Below are positions 1 to 9,244 of a stretch of 39,726 nt of DNA, in pieces; within the stretch, counting starts at the first letter, position 1, and each line of letters begins with the position of its first letter. Where the stretch lies: assembly GCA_017996175.1 (NCBI GenBank), contig JAGOHK010000020.1:1-39726 (forward strand). Direction: 5' to 3'. Origin of the DNA: Leptospiraceae bacterium. Its GTDB lineage: Bacteria; Spirochaetota; Leptospiria; Leptospirales; Leptospiraceae. The position numbers and the translations under genes were made by a program. The notes below the pieces were generated by a model. It was given only the letters and a program-made list of their open reading frames with translations, had not been told where the DNA came from and did no database searches.

Positions 1-14
1 GATTGGAGTTTTAA
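1..14 (+). CDS. rplR: Large ribosomal subunit protein L18, last codons only (5' truncated by window)
   Basis: The first bases read Leu-Glu-Phe-stop in the frame of positions 3-14, ending just before the rpsE start codon. L18 proteins commonly end in a short hydrophobic-Glu-Phe tail, and rplR precedes rpsE in bacterial spc operons. The identity rests on these three codons and on gene order only. The GGAG inside these codons (5-8) serves as the ribosome binding site of rpsE. Confidence 0.55.
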
Positions 15-527
15 ATGGCATACATGGACGAAGAAGCAAAAGAGTTTAGCGAGAAAGTTGTCAAAATTGACCGAGTAGCTAAAGTTGTAAAGGGTGGTCG
101 TAGATTTTCCTTTAACGCTTTAACCGTTGTAGGCGATTCTAAGAACCGTATTGGAATTGGATTTGGAAAAGCAAATGAAGTTCCAGATGCAATTCGTAAA
201 TCAATCGAATCTGCTAAGAAAAACCTATTCAAAATCAATATTATAGGTCATACAATTCCTCATGAAGTAGTTGGTAAGTTTAAATCTGCACGGGTTTATC
301 TAAAGCCATCGTCTCCTGGAACTGGAATTATTGCTGGAGAATCTGTTCGTTCTGTAGTGGAAAAAGCAGGTGTGCAAGATATTTTAACAAAGTCTTACGG
401 TTCTGGCAATCCACTGAACATTGTAAAGGCTACTTTTGAAGCCCTCAAAAAACTGGAAACCCCTGTAATTGCAGCAAAAAAACGTGGGATTCCTTTAAAG
501 AAACTCTTTGGTCAAGGAGAGATCTAA
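15..527 (+). CDS. rpsE: 30S ribosomal protein S5
   Basis: Encodes S5 (170 aa), a small-subunit protein near the mRNA entry channel that contributes to translational fidelity. The N-terminal double-stranded-RNA-binding-type domain is recognisable from the basic stretch [19 protein letters not shown], followed by [17 protein letters not shown]. The C-terminal S5 domain contains the conserved [11 protein letters not shown] and [14 protein letters not shown] motifs. GGAG lies 6 nt upstream of the ATG. The gene is within the conserved order rplR-rpsE-rpmD-rplO-secY, and its stop lies directly before the rpmD start, so it is part of one polycistron. Length is normal for the family. Confidence 0.98.
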   Translation: MAYMDEEAKEFSEKVVKIDRVAKVVKGGRRFSFNALTVVGDSKNRIGIGFGKANEVPDAIRKSIESAKKNLFKINIIGHTIPHEVVGKFKSARVYLKPSSPGTGIIAGESVRSVVEKAGVQDILTKSYGSGNPLNIVKATFEALKKLETPVIAAKKRGIPLKKLFGQGEI

Positions 528-528
528 A

Positions 529-708
529 ATGGAAAAAATCAAAATTACACAAGTTAAAAGTTCTATTGGAACAATTCCCGTTCACAGAAAAACCCTTAAA
601 GCATTGGGTTTAAAGAAAATTGGGAGTGCAAGAGTTCATAATAAATCTAAAGAGATACTCGGAATGATTCGCTCTGTAAACTACTTAATAAGTGTGGAAA
701 AGGCTTAG
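529..708 (+). CDS. rpmD: 50S ribosomal protein L30
   Basis: Encodes L30 (59 aa), a small large-subunit protein. It begins MEKIKITQVKSSIGTIPVHR and has the family pattern ending in LGLKKIGSARVHNKS...IRSVNYLISVE. The reading frame is open back to 508, but that would give a seven-residue extension overlapping rpsE. The internal ATG at 529, preceded by a purine-rich GGAGAG in the rpsE end, gives the standard length. Gene order rpsE-rpmD-rplO supports the call. Confidence 0.96.
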   Translation: MEKIKITQVKSSIGTIPVHRKTLKALGLKKIGSARVHNKSKEILGMIRSVNYLISVEKA

Positions 709-711
709 TCT

Positions 712-1254
712 ATGTCTAATAAAACAAATCGTATTAAACCTTCTACTGCTTTCGGAGCAGCAAGAAAAACTAAAAAATCAGGAGTCGATTCCTCTAATTT
801 GATCCCTATACCAAAGGGAGCGAAGAAGGAAAGAAAGAGAATCGGACAAGGTCCTGGTTCTGGAATGGGAAAAACTTCTACTCGTGGTCAAAAAGGACAA
901 AAAGCTAGAGCGTCCAGCATGAGAAGAGGGTTTGAAGGTGGTCAAATGCCTTTACATAGACGTATGCCTAAAAGAGGTTTTACGAATATTTTCCATGTTG
1001 AGTTTCAACCTGTAAATTTAGGTGATTTAACTAGATACAATTTATCTGGGTCTGTTACCCCTGAAATTTTAGAAGAGAAAGGTCTTATTAAAGATGCTTC
1101 TGGTCTAATTAAAGTTCTAGGAACTGGAGATATAAAATCCTCGGTATCCATTACTGCTGATGCTTGCTCTAAAGCAGCCTTAGAAAAATTACAAAAACAA
1201 GGTGGAAGTTTCACTGTTAGAGTGAAAGCTAAACCAGAGACAGCAAAGAAATAA
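712..1254 (+). CDS. rplO: 50S ribosomal protein L15 with N-terminal extension
   Basis: Encodes L15 (180 aa), a 23S-binding protein of the large subunit. The core is clear: the glycine/basic loop GQGPGSGMGKTSTRGQKGQ, then RRGFEGGQMPLHRRMPKRGF, and a globular C-terminal half. E. coli L15 is 144 aa; here about 35 extra basic and serine-rich residues precede the usual start region. The ATG at 712 follows the rpmD stop by 3 nt. It sits in the spc operon before secY. Confidence 0.97.
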   Translation: MSNKTNRIKPSTAFGAARKTKKSGVDSSNLIPIPKGAKKERKRIGQGPGSGMGKTSTRGQKGQKARASSMRRGFEGGQMPLHRRMPKRGFTNIFHVEFQPVNLGDLTRYNLSGSVTPEILEEKGLIKDASGLIKVLGTGDIKSSVSITADACSKAALEKLQKQGGSFTVRVKAKPETAKK

Positions 1255-1257
1255 AAT

Positions 1258-2634
1258 ATGCTAAGTACAATTACAAATATATTTAAAATTCCTGAGTTAA
1301 GAGTGAAGATTCTTTTTACCGTCTTCATGCTCTTACTCTTTCGTATGGGAACACATGTGACTATACCTGGAATTAATAGCTTGGTCGTTGCGGGAATTTC
1401 ATCTGATTCTACCGACGGACTTTTGGGAATGGTGGATTTATTTGCCGGTGGTGCTTTACTTAAATTTTCCATCTTTGCACTTGGAATTATGCCTTATATC
1501 TCTTCTTCTATTATCATGCAATTAGTAATGGTTCTCATCCCTCAATTGCAAAAATTACAAAAAGAAGGGGAAGAAGGTCGCAAAAAGATCAACCAATACA
1601 CTAAATTTGGAACTATCATCCTATGCGTTGTTCAAAGTTTAGCTGTAATATATATGGCTAAAAACTGGTCAACAGGCACAGGCGTAAACCCAGCTCGTTA
1701 TCCAGGTTTAATTAACCCTTACGTTCAGAGTTTCTTTGTTCCACTTGGTATTTTAACTATCACTACTGGAACGATCCTACTTATGTGGATGGGTGAGCAA
1801 ATCACTGAGAAAGGAATTGGAAATGGTATATCCTTGATTATCTTTGCAGGTATCATCGGGCGTATGCCAGAAGCTTTCCTACAACTCTTTACAACTGATA
1901 AAGCTGATCCTTTACCAATTTTAATCTTATTTATTATCTTTATCTTTCTTATCTACTTTACCATTTACCTAACGCAAGGCACTCGTAAGGTTCCCTTGCA
2001 ATATGGCAAACAAATGGTTGGAAGAAGAATGGTGCAAGCTAAAAGCCAAAGCATCCCTTTCAAAGTAAATGGCGCAAACGTTATGCCAATTATCTTTGCA
2101 TCTAGTTTGATTTTATTTCCGCAGACAATTGTGCAGTGGTTATCTTCCAACAGTGGACAGTGGGCGGGGTGGGCAGTGATTCTGGATTTCTTTAATCCAT
2201 TTTCAACCATCTGGTATCGCTCTCTATTCTACTACTTTTGTTACACTGGATTGATTATCTTCTTCGCGTACTTTTATACAGCGATTCAATTCAACCCACA
2301 AGAGTTAGCTGAGAACCTCAAAAAATACGGTGGATTTGTTCCAGGAATTCGTCCAGGGTCAGATACAAAGACCTATATTGAGAAAGTTTTAAATAGAATT
2401 ACGCTTCCCGGATCTATTTTCTTAGCAATGTTAGCCCTTTCTCCTTACATTATCATTCGTTTTCTAGATTTAGGAAACAATACGGGTGGTGGAGCTTTGG
2501 TTTATACTTTTGGTGGAACATCCCTTCTGATTATGGTGGGTGTAACTCTTGAGACATTAAAACAAATTGAAGCTCAACTCTTAATGAGAAATTACGACGG
2601 CTTTATGAAGAAATCTAAGGTTAAAGGTAGATAA
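1258..2634 (+). CDS. secY: Preprotein translocase subunit SecY
   Basis: Encodes SecY (458 aa), the channel-forming subunit of the SecYEG translocon in the inner membrane. It begins with a cytoplasmic segment ending in [13 protein letters not shown], and hydrophobic segments consistent with the ten expected membrane spans follow. Recognisable family signatures are the plug region ([22 protein letters not shown]), [17 protein letters not shown] in the middle, and the C-terminal loop [24 protein letters not shown]. Length is typical. It is 3 nt downstream of rplO and 5 nt upstream of adk, consistent with co-transcription. Confidence 0.98.
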   Translation: MLSTITNIFKIPELRVKILFTVFMLLLFRMGTHVTIPGINSLVVAGISSDSTDGLLGMVDLFAGGALLKFSIFALGIMPYISSSIIMQLVMVLIPQLQKLQKEGEEGRKKINQYTKFGTIILCVVQSLAVIYMAKNWSTGTGVNPARYPGLINPYVQSFFVPLGILTITTGTILLMWMGEQITEKGIGNGISLIIFAGIIGRMPEAFLQLFTTDKADPLPILILFIIFIFLIYFTIYLTQGTRKVPLQYGKQMVGRRMVQAKSQSIPFKVNGANVMPIIFASSLILFPQTIVQWLSSNSGQWAGWAVILDFFNPFSTIWYRSLFYYFCYTGLIIFFAYFYTAIQFNPQELAENLKKYGGFVPGIRPGSDTKTYIEKVLNRITLPGSIFLAMLALSPYIIIRFLDLGNNTGGGALVYTFGGTSLLIMVGVTLETLKQIEAQLLMRNYDGFMKKSKVKGR

Positions 2635-2639
2635 TTAGT

Positions 2640-3203
2640 ATGAAAAGATTAATTTTTATGGGTCCACCAGGAGCTGGCAAAGGAACGCAAGCTAAGATCA
2701 TTTGTAAAGAATACAACATTCCGCAAGTATCTACAGGTGATATTTTAAGAGACTCTATAAAAAACTCTACTGAAGCTGGACTTCTGGCGAAAAAATTCAT
2801 GGACGCTGGGGATTTAGTTCCGGACGAAGTCGTAATACAAATTATTAAAGATAGATTAAAAGACCCCGATTGTAAACATGGTTTTTTATTGGATGGATTT
2901 CCAAGAACGATTGAGCAAGCAAAGGCATTGGATGTTCTACTCAAGGATTTGGGTTTATCATTAGATGCTGTAGTGAACTTAGCGGTTCCGGATTCCGAGT
3001 TATTAGCTCGTTTACTTGAGCGTGCGAAAATTGAAGGTCGCGCTGATGACAACGAAGAGACAATTAAGAATCGTTTAGCGAATTACAATAGCAAAACTTT
3101 TCCATTATTAGATTATTATAAAAATCATAATCTTTTGAAGGAAATAAATGGGCTTGGAAAGTTAGAAGAAATTACGCAAATGATTAAAAAGGAATTAGGT
3201 TAA
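2640..3203 (+). CDS. adk: Adenylate kinase (short, LID-less form)
   Basis: Encodes adenylate kinase (187 aa), which catalyses ATP + AMP = 2 ADP in the cytoplasm. The P-loop [10 protein letters not shown] lies at residues 9-18, the AMP-binding segment STGDILRDS follows, and DGFPRT is the conserved central motif. The arginine motif [19 protein letters not shown] is present, but the long (zinc) LID insert is missing, so it is the short form. Location after secY is the usual operon position; map is absent between adk and infA. Confidence 0.97.
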   Translation: MKRLIFMGPPGAGKGTQAKIICKEYNIPQVSTGDILRDSIKNSTEAGLLAKKFMDAGDLVPDEVVIQIIKDRLKDPDCKHGFLLDGFPRTIEQAKALDVLLKDLGLSLDAVVNLAVPDSELLARLLERAKIEGRADDNEETIKNRLANYNSKTFPLLDYYKNHNLLKEINGLGKLEEITQMIKKELG

Positions 3204-3204
3204 A

Positions 3205-3423
3205 TTGCCAAAAGAAGAAGCAATAACAGTAGATGGGACGGTAATGGAACCACTTCCAAATGCCATGTTTAGAGTAGAACTCGAAAATGGACATAAAATA
3301 TTAGCTCATATTTCAGGAAAAATGAGAATGCATTATATTAGAATTCTGCCAGGGGATAAAGTCACAGTTGAACTTTCACCTTATGACTTAACCAAGGGCA
3401 GAATAACATATCGTAAAAAGTAG
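3205..3423 (+). CDS. infA: Translation initiation factor IF-1
   Basis: Encodes IF-1 (72 aa), which occupies the ribosomal A site during initiation. The single S1/OB-fold domain is recognisable from [41 protein letters not shown] and the ending [10 protein letters not shown]. The likely start is TTG at 3205, one base after the adk stop. Other bacterial IF-1 proteins are 71-72 aa, matching this start. Its place between adk and rpmJ is standard. Confidence 0.96.
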   Translation: MPKEEAITVDGTVMEPLPNAMFRVELENGHKILAHISGKMRMHYIRILPGDKVTVELSPYDLTKGRITYRKK

Positions 3424-3430
3424 GAAATTT

Positions 3431-3544
3431 ATGAAAGTTAGAACATCAGTGAAAAAAATTTGTGAGCATTGCAAGATTATCCGCAGAAAGAACATCATTC
3501 GCGTGATTTGCACCAACCCGAAACATAAACAGAGGCAGAGATAA
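3431..3544 (+). CDS. rpmJ: 50S ribosomal protein L36
   Basis: Encodes L36 (37 aa), too short for many ORF callers. The translation begins [19 protein letters not shown] and ends with NPKHKQRQR, the standard L36 pattern. The zinc-ligand set (Cys11, Cys14, Cys27, His32) is complete, so this is the zinc-binding (C+) form. It starts 7 nt after the infA stop, with GGAAATTT as the leader, and lies 3 nt before rpsM. Confidence 0.96.
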   Translation: MKVRTSVKKICEHCKIIRRKNIIRVICTNPKHKQRQR

Positions 3545-3547
3545 AGT

Positions 3548-3928
3548 ATGGCAAGATTTGCTGGAATTGATATTCCTAAAGATAAAAGAATTGTAGTTGG
3601 ATTAACTTACGTTTATGGCATTGGACAATCTTCGTCTAGAAAAATTTTAGCGAAAGCTAAAATTAGTGAAGATATTCAAGTTAAAGACCTAAATGACGAC
3701 CAAGAAAACTCAATTAGAAGAGTAATTGAAGAAGAAGGGTATCTTGTTGAAGGGGATCTTCGCTCTGACATTAACTTAAACATCAAACGTTTGATGGATA
3801 TTGGATGTTACCGTGGACTTCGCCACAGAAAAGGGCTTCCTGTTCGTGGGCAAAGAACAAAAACAAATGCAAGAACGAGAAAGGGCGGAAAGAAAACCGT
3901 TGCTAACAAGAAGAAAGTAACTAAATAG
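3548..3928 (+). CDS. rpsM: 30S ribosomal protein S13
   Basis: Encodes S13 (126 aa), located in the small-subunit head where it contacts the P-site tRNA and 50S subunit. It begins [26 protein letters not shown], the family signature with a helix-two-turn-helix. The C-terminal RNA-binding tail [21 protein letters not shown] is intact, followed by a lysine-rich end. It opens the alpha-operon part of the cluster, directly downstream of rpmJ. Confidence 0.97.
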   Translation: MARFAGIDIPKDKRIVVGLTYVYGIGQSSSRKILAKAKISEDIQVKDLNDDQENSIRRVIEEEGYLVEGDLRSDINLNIKRLMDIGCYRGLRHRKGLPVRGQRTKTNARTRKGGKKTVANKKKVTK

Positions 3929-3964
3929 TGGAGATCGATAGGAACGATTAGTGGATTAATTTTT

Positions 3965-4393
3965 ATGGAAAAAGAAACTAAAGACAGTAAAAAAGACAAA
4001 AAAGAGAAGAAAGTAAAAAAAGTAAAAAAGAAAGAAAAGAAAAACGTTCCCCGCGGAAAGGTTTATATTCAAGCTTCTTTCAATAACACGATTGTTACTA
4101 TCACAGATATGGCGGGTAACGTATTATCTTGGTCATCTTCAGGACTCATGAGTTTTCGTGGATCTAAAAAATCTACTCCTTATGCAGCGCAAATCGCTGC
4201 CGGAAACGCGGCAGACAAAGCAATTGATGCTGCTGGAATCAAAGAAGTAGATGTACTAGTATCGGGACCTGGAATCGGAAGAGAATCAGCAATTCGTTCT
4301 CTAGCATCCAAAGGACTCGCAATAAAAATCATTAAAGATATAACACCTCTTCCGCATAACGGTTGTAGACCGCGCAAAAGAAGAAGAGTTTGA
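3965..4393 (+). CDS. rpsK: 30S ribosomal protein S11 with lysine-rich N-terminal extension
   Basis: Encodes S11 (142 aa), a platform protein of the small subunit. The core runs from [21 protein letters not shown] through [20 protein letters not shown] to the strongly conserved end [18 protein letters not shown]. About 25 residues at the N terminus are almost all Lys/Glu/Asp, making the protein slightly longer than the usual ~128 aa. The extension may bind rRNA or be unstructured; this is inference. The ATG at 3965 follows a 36-nt gap, larger than most gaps in this operon. Confidence 0.96.
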   Translation: MEKETKDSKKDKKEKKVKKVKKKEKKNVPRGKVYIQASFNNTIVTITDMAGNVLSWSSSGLMSFRGSKKSTPYAAQIAAGNAADKAIDAAGIKEVDVLVSGPGIGRESAIRSLASKGLAIKIIKDITPLPHNGCRPRKRRRV

Positions 4394-4408
4394 TAAGGAA
4401 ATTTTAAG

Positions 4409-5041
4409 ATGGCAAGATATACAGGACCAGTTTGTAAACTTTGTAGAAGAGAAGGGCTAAAGCTTTTTTTGAAAGGCTCTAGATGTTTGAATAAAGATAA
4501 GTGCAGTTTCGAAGATAGAAAAAATCCACCCGGACCTCCACCAAAGAAGAAAGGAAAAATTTCTGAGTATTGTACCCAGCTTCGTGAAAAGCAAAAAGTA
4601 AAAAGAATCTACGGCGTTCTTGAAAAACAATTCCGTGATTATTTCGAAAAAGCCAATCACCAAGAAGGAATTACTGGCGAGAATTTACTTCAACTTCTCG
4701 AGAGAAGATTGGACAACGTTCTTTATAGAATGGGATTTGCATCTTCTCGTGCACAATCTAGAAACTTCATTGGACATGGTCACGTATTAGTAAATGACCA
4801 TAAAGTAGATATTGCATCTTACCTAGTAAAGGTTGGAGATAAAGTTTCTTTCAAAGAGAAGTTATCTAAAACCGATTTAATGGATCAGAATATCAAACTA
4901 GCACAGTCTTTAAATAGACACCCAGCATGGGTTACACCTGATTACACCAAGTTCACTGGTGAAATTGCAAGTCTACCTGCTAGAGAGCATGTTGATATGC
5001 CGATCAAAGAGCAAGTGATTGTTGAGTTATACTCTAAATAA
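4409..5041 (+). CDS. rpsD: 30S ribosomal protein S4 (zinc-binding form)
   Basis: Encodes S4 (210 aa), a primary 16S assembly protein and, in many bacteria, a translational regulator of the alpha operon. The N terminus has the zinc-type cysteine set PVCKLCRREG...RCLNKDKC. The S4 RNA-binding domain follows with LLQLLERRLDNVLYRMGFA and RAQSRNFIGHGHVLVNDHKVD. The end MPIKEQVIVELYSK is typical. GGAAATTTTAAG precedes the ATG. It lies between rpsK and rpoA as expected. Confidence 0.97.
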   Translation: MARYTGPVCKLCRREGLKLFLKGSRCLNKDKCSFEDRKNPPGPPPKKKGKISEYCTQLREKQKVKRIYGVLEKQFRDYFEKANHQEGITGENLLQLLERRLDNVLYRMGFASSRAQSRNFIGHGHVLVNDHKVDIASYLVKVGDKVSFKEKLSKTDLMDQNIKLAQSLNRHPAWVTPDYTKFTGEIASLPAREHVDMPIKEQVIVELYSK

Positions 5042-5062
5042 GAACAACGGAAGGATACAGCT

Positions 5063-6040
5063 TTGTCTCATAAAAATTTACTAAAAGGCTTTAAAAGACC
5101 TAAAAAGATTGAGTATTACACAGAAGTAAATACTCCTAATTATGGTAAGTTTATCGCAGAACCTTTTGAAAGGGGTTTTGCGACTACTTTGGGTAATTCT
5201 CTACGAAGAACTTTGATGTCATCCATCGAAGGATCGGCAATTTCTGCAATTAGAATAGAAGGAGTTACTCACGAGTTTTCTTACATTGAAGGAATTAGTG
5301 AAGACGTTTCCAGAATCATACTTAATTTAAAACAAGTTCGTATTAAGTATGAACCAGAAGACAAAGATATGAATAAAATTATTCATGTTGAATTAAAAGG
5401 TGCTGGTTACTTTAAGGCTGGGGATTTGGCTGTTGATTCTTCTATTGAAATCATGAATCCTGACTTGTTGATTGCAACTTTGAATGAAGATGCAAACTTA
5501 GTTATGGATATTGAGATTCAAAGGGGTAAGGGCTATTATCCGGCAGAAGAAAAGAAAAAAGACATCGAAGTATTAGGAACAATTCCTATCGACTCTCTCT
5601 TTTCACCGATTCAAAAAGTATTATTTGAAATCTCTGAGACTCGTGTAGCTCAAAGATCGGATTACGAGAAGTTGACTCTCGAAATTTGGACTGATGGATC
5701 TATCTCTCCAGAAGATGCTTTAGCACATGCTGCTAAGATTTTGAAAGAGCATCTTACTATCTTTATCAACTTCGAAGAAGAAGTGGAAGAAGAAGTAGAT
5801 GAGTTAGATGAAGCAGACCAGAAACTAAAAGTATCATTATCGAAACACGTAGAAGAACTAGAACTCTCGGTTCGTTCTCTAAATATTCTAAGAAGTTTAG
5901 AGATTGATTTTGTGGGTGATCTAGTGAAAAGAAATGAAGATGAAATGACTAAATCAAGACACTACAGCGATGAGTGTTTGAATGAGTTAAAGGCAAAATT
6001 AGCTACTCTAGGTTTATCATTTGGAATGAGGGATTTTTAA
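5063..6040 (+). CDS. rpoA: RNA polymerase alpha subunit
   Basis: Encodes the alpha subunit (325 aa), which nucleates RNA polymerase assembly and contacts activators and UP elements. The N-terminal dimerisation domain shows [25 protein letters not shown] in segments, and the C-terminal domain shows [22 protein letters not shown]. The start appears to be TTG at 5063, preceded by GGAAGGA; no nearby ATG would preserve the N terminus. Length is normal. It is followed immediately by rplQ with no gap. Confidence 0.97.
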   Translation: MSHKNLLKGFKRPKKIEYYTEVNTPNYGKFIAEPFERGFATTLGNSLRRTLMSSIEGSAISAIRIEGVTHEFSYIEGISEDVSRIILNLKQVRIKYEPEDKDMNKIIHVELKGAGYFKAGDLAVDSSIEIMNPDLLIATLNEDANLVMDIEIQRGKGYYPAEEKKKDIEVLGTIPIDSLFSPIQKVLFEISETRVAQRSDYEKLTLEIWTDGSISPEDALAHAAKILKEHLTIFINFEEEVEEEVDELDEADQKLKVSLSKHVEELELSVRSLNILRSLEIDFVGDLVKRNEDEMTKSRHYSDECLNELKAKLATLGLSFGMRDF

Positions 6041-6574
6041 ATGAACAAAGGTAATAAAGTTAAACAATTAAACAGAACCCATGAACATAGACATGCTATG
6101 TTAAACAACATGGTTACTAGTTTATTCAAATATGAAAGAATTGAATCTACTGTAGCAAAAATCAAAGTGGTTCGCTCTTTTGCTGAAAAATTAATTTCTA
6201 AAGCAAAGAAAAATATTGGGGATGTTAAACCAGAAACTGCTTTACACAACAAACGCGAAGTGATGAAAAAAATCAAAGATCGCGATGTAGTAGTAAAACT
6301 TTTTGAGGACATTGCTCCAAGATTTACTGGTAGAGCTGGTGGGTATACAAGGATTGTCCGCTTAGTGAATAGACCATCTGACAATTCCGAAATGGGAATT
6401 TTGGAACTAGTAGAAAGAAAATCCAAAGAAGAATTGAAAGAAGCTAAAATGGCTAAAGCAGAAGCTCTTGTAGCAAAAAAAGCGGCAGCGAAAGCAGCTA
6501 GAAAAGCAGCACCTAAAACTACGAAAGAAGCAAAGGTTGCAGCTCCTGCAAAAGGAAAAGCTAAGAAGAAGTAA
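6041..6574 (+). CDS. rplQ: 50S ribosomal protein L17 with Ala/Lys-rich C-terminal tail
   Basis: Encodes L17 (177 aa), which lines the peptide exit tunnel region. The conserved core begins MNKGNKVKQLNRTHEHRHAM and includes ESTVAKIKVVRSFAEKLI and FTGRAGGYTRIVRLVNRPSD. After about residue 120 the protein continues with an Ala/Lys-rich low-complexity tail of roughly 50 residues, longer than E. coli L17 (127 aa). It is the last gene of the cluster; an intrinsic terminator follows 24 nt downstream. Confidence 0.97.
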   Translation: MNKGNKVKQLNRTHEHRHAMLNNMVTSLFKYERIESTVAKIKVVRSFAEKLISKAKKNIGDVKPETALHNKREVMKKIKDRDVVVKLFEDIAPRFTGRAGGYTRIVRLVNRPSDNSEMGILELVERKSKEELKEAKMAKAEALVAKKAAAKAARKAAPKTTKEAKVAAPAKGKAKKK

Positions 6575-6597
6575 TTTCTTTTTACTATTTCGATCTC

Positions 6598-6630
6598 AAA
6601 AAAGCCCGGCATTGTCGGGCTTTTTTGTTT
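6598..6630 (+). terminator. Intrinsic terminator after rplQ
   Basis: GCCCG (6605-6609) pairs with CGGGC (6617-6621). An A tract on the left and a T tract on the right extend the stem, followed by more T residues. It closes the ribosomal operon. The next gene, on the same strand, starts about 110 nt later and is clearly a separate unit. Confidence 0.9.
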
Positions 6631-6702
6631 TAGGGTATTATTTCTTTTTACCAGTAATCATCTACGAATTCATTTATTACAATATTTTTCAATCGTAAAT
6701 GC

Positions 6703-6731
6703 TTGGCAAAAAATCGTTTACTATATACTTA
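6703..6731 (+). promoter_or_regulatory. Candidate promoter of the ankyrin gene
   Basis: TTGGCA (6703-6708) is followed after 17 nt by TACTTA, or after 15 nt by the better -10 match TATACT (6724-6729). The ATG at 6739 lies about where transcription would begin, and no purine-rich ribosome binding site precedes it. A leaderless or very short-leader mRNA is therefore possible. Visual motif match only. Confidence 0.35.
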
Positions 6732-6738
6732 ATTTAAA

Positions 6739-7568
6739 ATGAAAGCACTGGTCTTTTTAATTCTATTGAATATTTGTTTGTACGCATCTAACAGAGAAGA
6801 AGAGTTATTTAATGCTATTGCGAATAGAGATATTAGTGAAGTAAAGCAAGCGATATATAAAAAAGTAAATATAAATGCTAAAAATCAGTTTGGGGAGACT
6901 CCTATTATGCGCGCGGTCTTATATGGTGATAGGGAGATTGTTGAATTTTTACTTGAGAAAGGAGCAGACTTAAATGCAAGAGATGATAGTTTAGATCCAG
7001 TCTTAATTAAATCCATTTACTCGCATAGACTTGAAATCACAAAAAGGATAGCGGAAAATACCAAGAATATCGACATCAGAGGTAAAAAGAAATATACAGC
7101 TCTCATGATTGCTGCGAATCATGGCGATTACCCCTTAGTAGAATATTTGTTGAACAAAAATGCAAATGTAAATTCAAAAACATTTACGGAGATAATGCTT
7201 TAATTCTTTCTGCTCGATGGGGACATTTTGATGTAGTAAAATTACTCTTACAAAACCAGGCATCCATTTCAGATAAAAATAATTATGGTTACACGGCTTT
7301 ACATTCTGCGGCATACAAGGGACATTTTGAAATCATAAAGCTTTTACTCCAGCAGGGGGCAAATGTAAATGAAATTGATATAAATGGAAATACTCCACTT
7401 ATTTTAGCGGCTAGTCAGGGTAACCTTGAAGTTGTGAAAATTCTAATTGAATCCGAAGCAAATGTTTCCATTAAAGACAAATATGGATATTCCGCACTAA
7501 AAGAAGCTTCTGTTAAAAATAATTTAGAAATTATCAAGCTATTAAAAAATGCTGGAGCGGTAGAATAA
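6739..7568 (+). pseudogene. Secreted ankyrin-repeat protein, interrupted by a one-base frameshift
   Basis: The first part (6739-7203) starts MKALVFLILLNICLYAS, a signal peptide, followed by ankyrin repeats with the usual GETPIMRAVLYGDREIVEFLLEKGA-type pattern (shown in part). It stops at 7203. The next frame continues straight on with more repeats (GDNALILSARWGHFDVVKLL..., YTALHSAAYKGHFEIIKLLL, NTPLILAASQGNLEVVKIL) to the stop at 7566-7568. Adding one A to the AAAAA run at 7176-7180 restores ...NSKNIYGDNA..., a normal ankyrin junction, giving an uninterrupted protein of about 276 aa. Ankyrin repeats mediate protein-protein contacts; the partner is unknown. Either the gene is recently broken, or it is a sequencing error or phase-variable tract. 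No RBS is evident before the ATG. Confidence 0.85.
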
Positions 7569-7576
7569 AAGTAACC

Positions 7577-8167
7577 TTAAAATTTTCTATTTGCCTTAAT
7601 AAACCGAGTAGGGTGCAAATACCCTTTAGAATCACCGTAGCCATGTCCGACAGAAAGAGTAAGATCATCCCTCAGTTCAAAATGTAAATGAGGCGAATAA
7701 GCCCCATCTGCATCGCCTATCGTTCCAATATTATCTCCTCGGTGAATGAAATTCCCTTCATATACACGAACTTTTTCTAAATGTCCATAAAGAGTTTCTA
7801 CAAAAATTCCCTCTGGTAATTTGTGTGAGATAATTACAACATTGCCCCAGCCAATACTTACATAGCTTGCATAGGTGACGATTCCATTAGAAGCAGCAAA
7901 TACGGGATCACCCATATCTTCTCTAGTTGCATTATTCCAATCTTCGCCTAGATGCCCTTTGCTACTTTGGAATTCCTGTGCATTATAATATCCCGTTGCA
8001 TTTGGTTTACCAATTGGAAAATCAAAACCATCTGAAATATAGTTCGGGTTTTTCTGAAAAAAATTTTCTAGTAGTTCTGATTTATTTTTTCTACTTCCGC
8101 CTTGTTCTGAAATGCATGAGATGAGAATGATAGCGAAAAGAAAGGAATATTTTATTTGTTTTAGCAT
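7577..8167 (-). CDS. M23-family metallopeptidase lipoprotein
   Basis: A 196-aa protein with a lipoprotein signal peptide (FAIILISC, lipidated Cys18 predicted). It contains an M23/LytM (lysostaphin-type) domain. The zinc and catalytic residues are visible: His72 and Asp76 (GHLGEDW), His129 (YGHLEKV) and His160/His162 (SPHLHFEL). Family members cleave peptidoglycan cross-bridges or, when degenerate, activate amidases. All key residues are present here, so it is probably an active endopeptidase anchored to an envelope membrane. It converges with the ankyrin gene, 8 bp between stop codons. Confidence 0.85.
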   Translation of the reverse strand: MLKQIKYSFLFAIILISCISEQGGSRKNKSELLENFFQKNPNYISDGFDFPIGKPNATGYYNAQEFQSSKGHLGEDWNNATREDMGDPVFAASNGIVTYASYVSIGWGNVVIISHKLPEGIFVETLYGHLEKVRVYEGNFIHRGDNIGTIGDADGAYSPHLHFELRDDLTLSVGHGYGDSKGYLHPTRFIKANRKF

Positions 8168-8220
8168 TTAAGTTTATAGATAGTTTGTATTTGAGTCATA
8201 CATAAGGTTAGGGTTTTAAA

Positions 8221-8682
8221 CTAAGCAGCAAGCAATTCCCCCATCTCTTTCACTAGAAAGTGTTCTCTAGGAATTTGAATTAATTCTGCTATGTCTCTGA
8301 TCTTACAAAAAAAATGAGAATCTGATTTTTCAAAAAAATCTTTTCGAGCGAGATAGTAGTCTTTGACAATATCCTCGGAAGAGGATACTAGTAAATAGTC
8401 GTAGAGATCGCTCACGTCTTCTAGGACTTTTAGAATAGGCTTTGTGGAATAATGAATAGTATACGTTGCATGGGACTCTGCTAATACTTTTGTATTTTCA
8501 AATTGTTTTAAGTTAATATCGTTCGAATAAATAGAGCTATCCATTTGCTCCAAAAAAAAGCTAACCGATTTATCGAAGTCTTGGTTAAATCCATTTCGTA
8601 ATTCGATAAGCTTTACATCTCTAATTCGGTTGAATCCATATATGATGAGTCCGGGTATAGCAGTATTAATCGCAGAATTCAT
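8221..8682 (-). CDS. Hypothetical protein
   Basis: A 153-aa protein with no family that I recognise. It begins with a moderately hydrophobic stretch (MNSAINTAIPGLIIYGF), then mostly acidic, helix-favouring sequence rich in Asp, Glu, Phe and Leu. The start ATG lies 2 nt after the stop of the upstream minus-strand gene at 8685-9005, so the two are very likely co-transcribed. Ends ...LVKEMGELLAA. Typical codon texture and the tight spacing support a real gene; function unknown. Confidence 0.6.
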   Translation of the reverse strand: MNSAINTAIPGLIIYGFNRIRDVKLIELRNGFNQDFDKSVSFFLEQMDSSIYSNDINLKQFENTKVLAESHATYTIHYSTKPILKVLEDVSDLYDYLLVSSSEDIVKDYYLARKDFFEKSDSHFFCKIRDIAELIQIPREHFLVKEMGELLAA

Positions 8683-8684
8683 TT

Positions 8685-9005
8685 TTATTTAAAATTCCTT
8701 TTCGCATGAACCATAATTTCTTCGTTGGTCATAGAATCAGAAGGCTCTGGTTTGAAAATAGTTTGAACCTTTTTAAATGCTGCGGCTGATCGGTATTTGT
8801 CTTTAGAGTCTTGTTTTTCTTTTAGATGATCTGGATTGCCGAAGACTTTCCCGTAAATCCATTTAGTAAGAGCTGACCATATCGTTACAGGCTCGGATGC
8901 GACTCTATCAACTTCGTCGGTCATGCCTGTATAGGATTCGGTAAAGGCATCATCCGCCTTTGCATCTTTCGTAAGATAGTCTTCTCTTTTGAATAAATCA
9001 CTCAT
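8685..9005 (-). CDS. Hypothetical protein, first gene of a two-gene unit
   Basis: A 106-aa protein beginning MSDLFKREDYLTKDAKADDA. It is charged and without signal peptide or membrane segment, so probably cytoplasmic. A short aromatic patch (TIWSALTKWIYGKVFG) lies mid-protein. I recognise no domain. The 8221-8682 gene follows after 2 nt, suggesting a two-gene operon. A small palindrome (ACTAAA-TG-TTTAGT, 9009-9022) sits immediately upstream of its start codon and could be an operator. Confidence 0.6.
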   Translation of the reverse strand: MSDLFKREDYLTKDAKADDAFTESYTGMTDEVDRVASEPVTIWSALTKWIYGKVFGNPDHLKEKQDSKDKYRSAAAFKKVQTIFKPEPSDSMTNEEIMVHAKRNFK

Positions 9006-9008
9006 ATA

Positions 9009-9022
9009 ACTAAATGTTTAGT
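9009..9022. promoter_or_regulatory. Small palindrome before the 9005 start codon
   Basis: ACTAAA and TTTAGT are exact inverted repeats separated by TG, 3 nt upstream of the minus-strand start at 9005. The position suits an operator or leader structure, but in AT-rich DNA a 6+6 palindrome can occur by chance. Confidence 0.25.
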
Positions 9023-9244
9023 GGTTTGGAAAAATTGCAAGAAAAAATTGGGAGTAATTCGGTGGTTTAGATTGAAGATACAGCTTTTCTGGGCTCTATT
9101 TTAAACTATTTGGAATAATCTCTCGGAGATAAGAATTTTTATTTTGTTCTCCTTTGCGAAACCTAAATTTCGTTTTCTTTATACAGTAGTTCAAAAATAA
9201 AAGTCAAAAAACATGGGTATAACGGAACAGCTAGGAGGAGGACA

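Noticed and set aside
1005..1472. Antisense frame across rplO/secY
   Set aside because: It lies opposite highly conserved ribosomal and translocase genes and has no independent coding signal. Other frames antisense to or nested in clear genes were dropped for the same reason.
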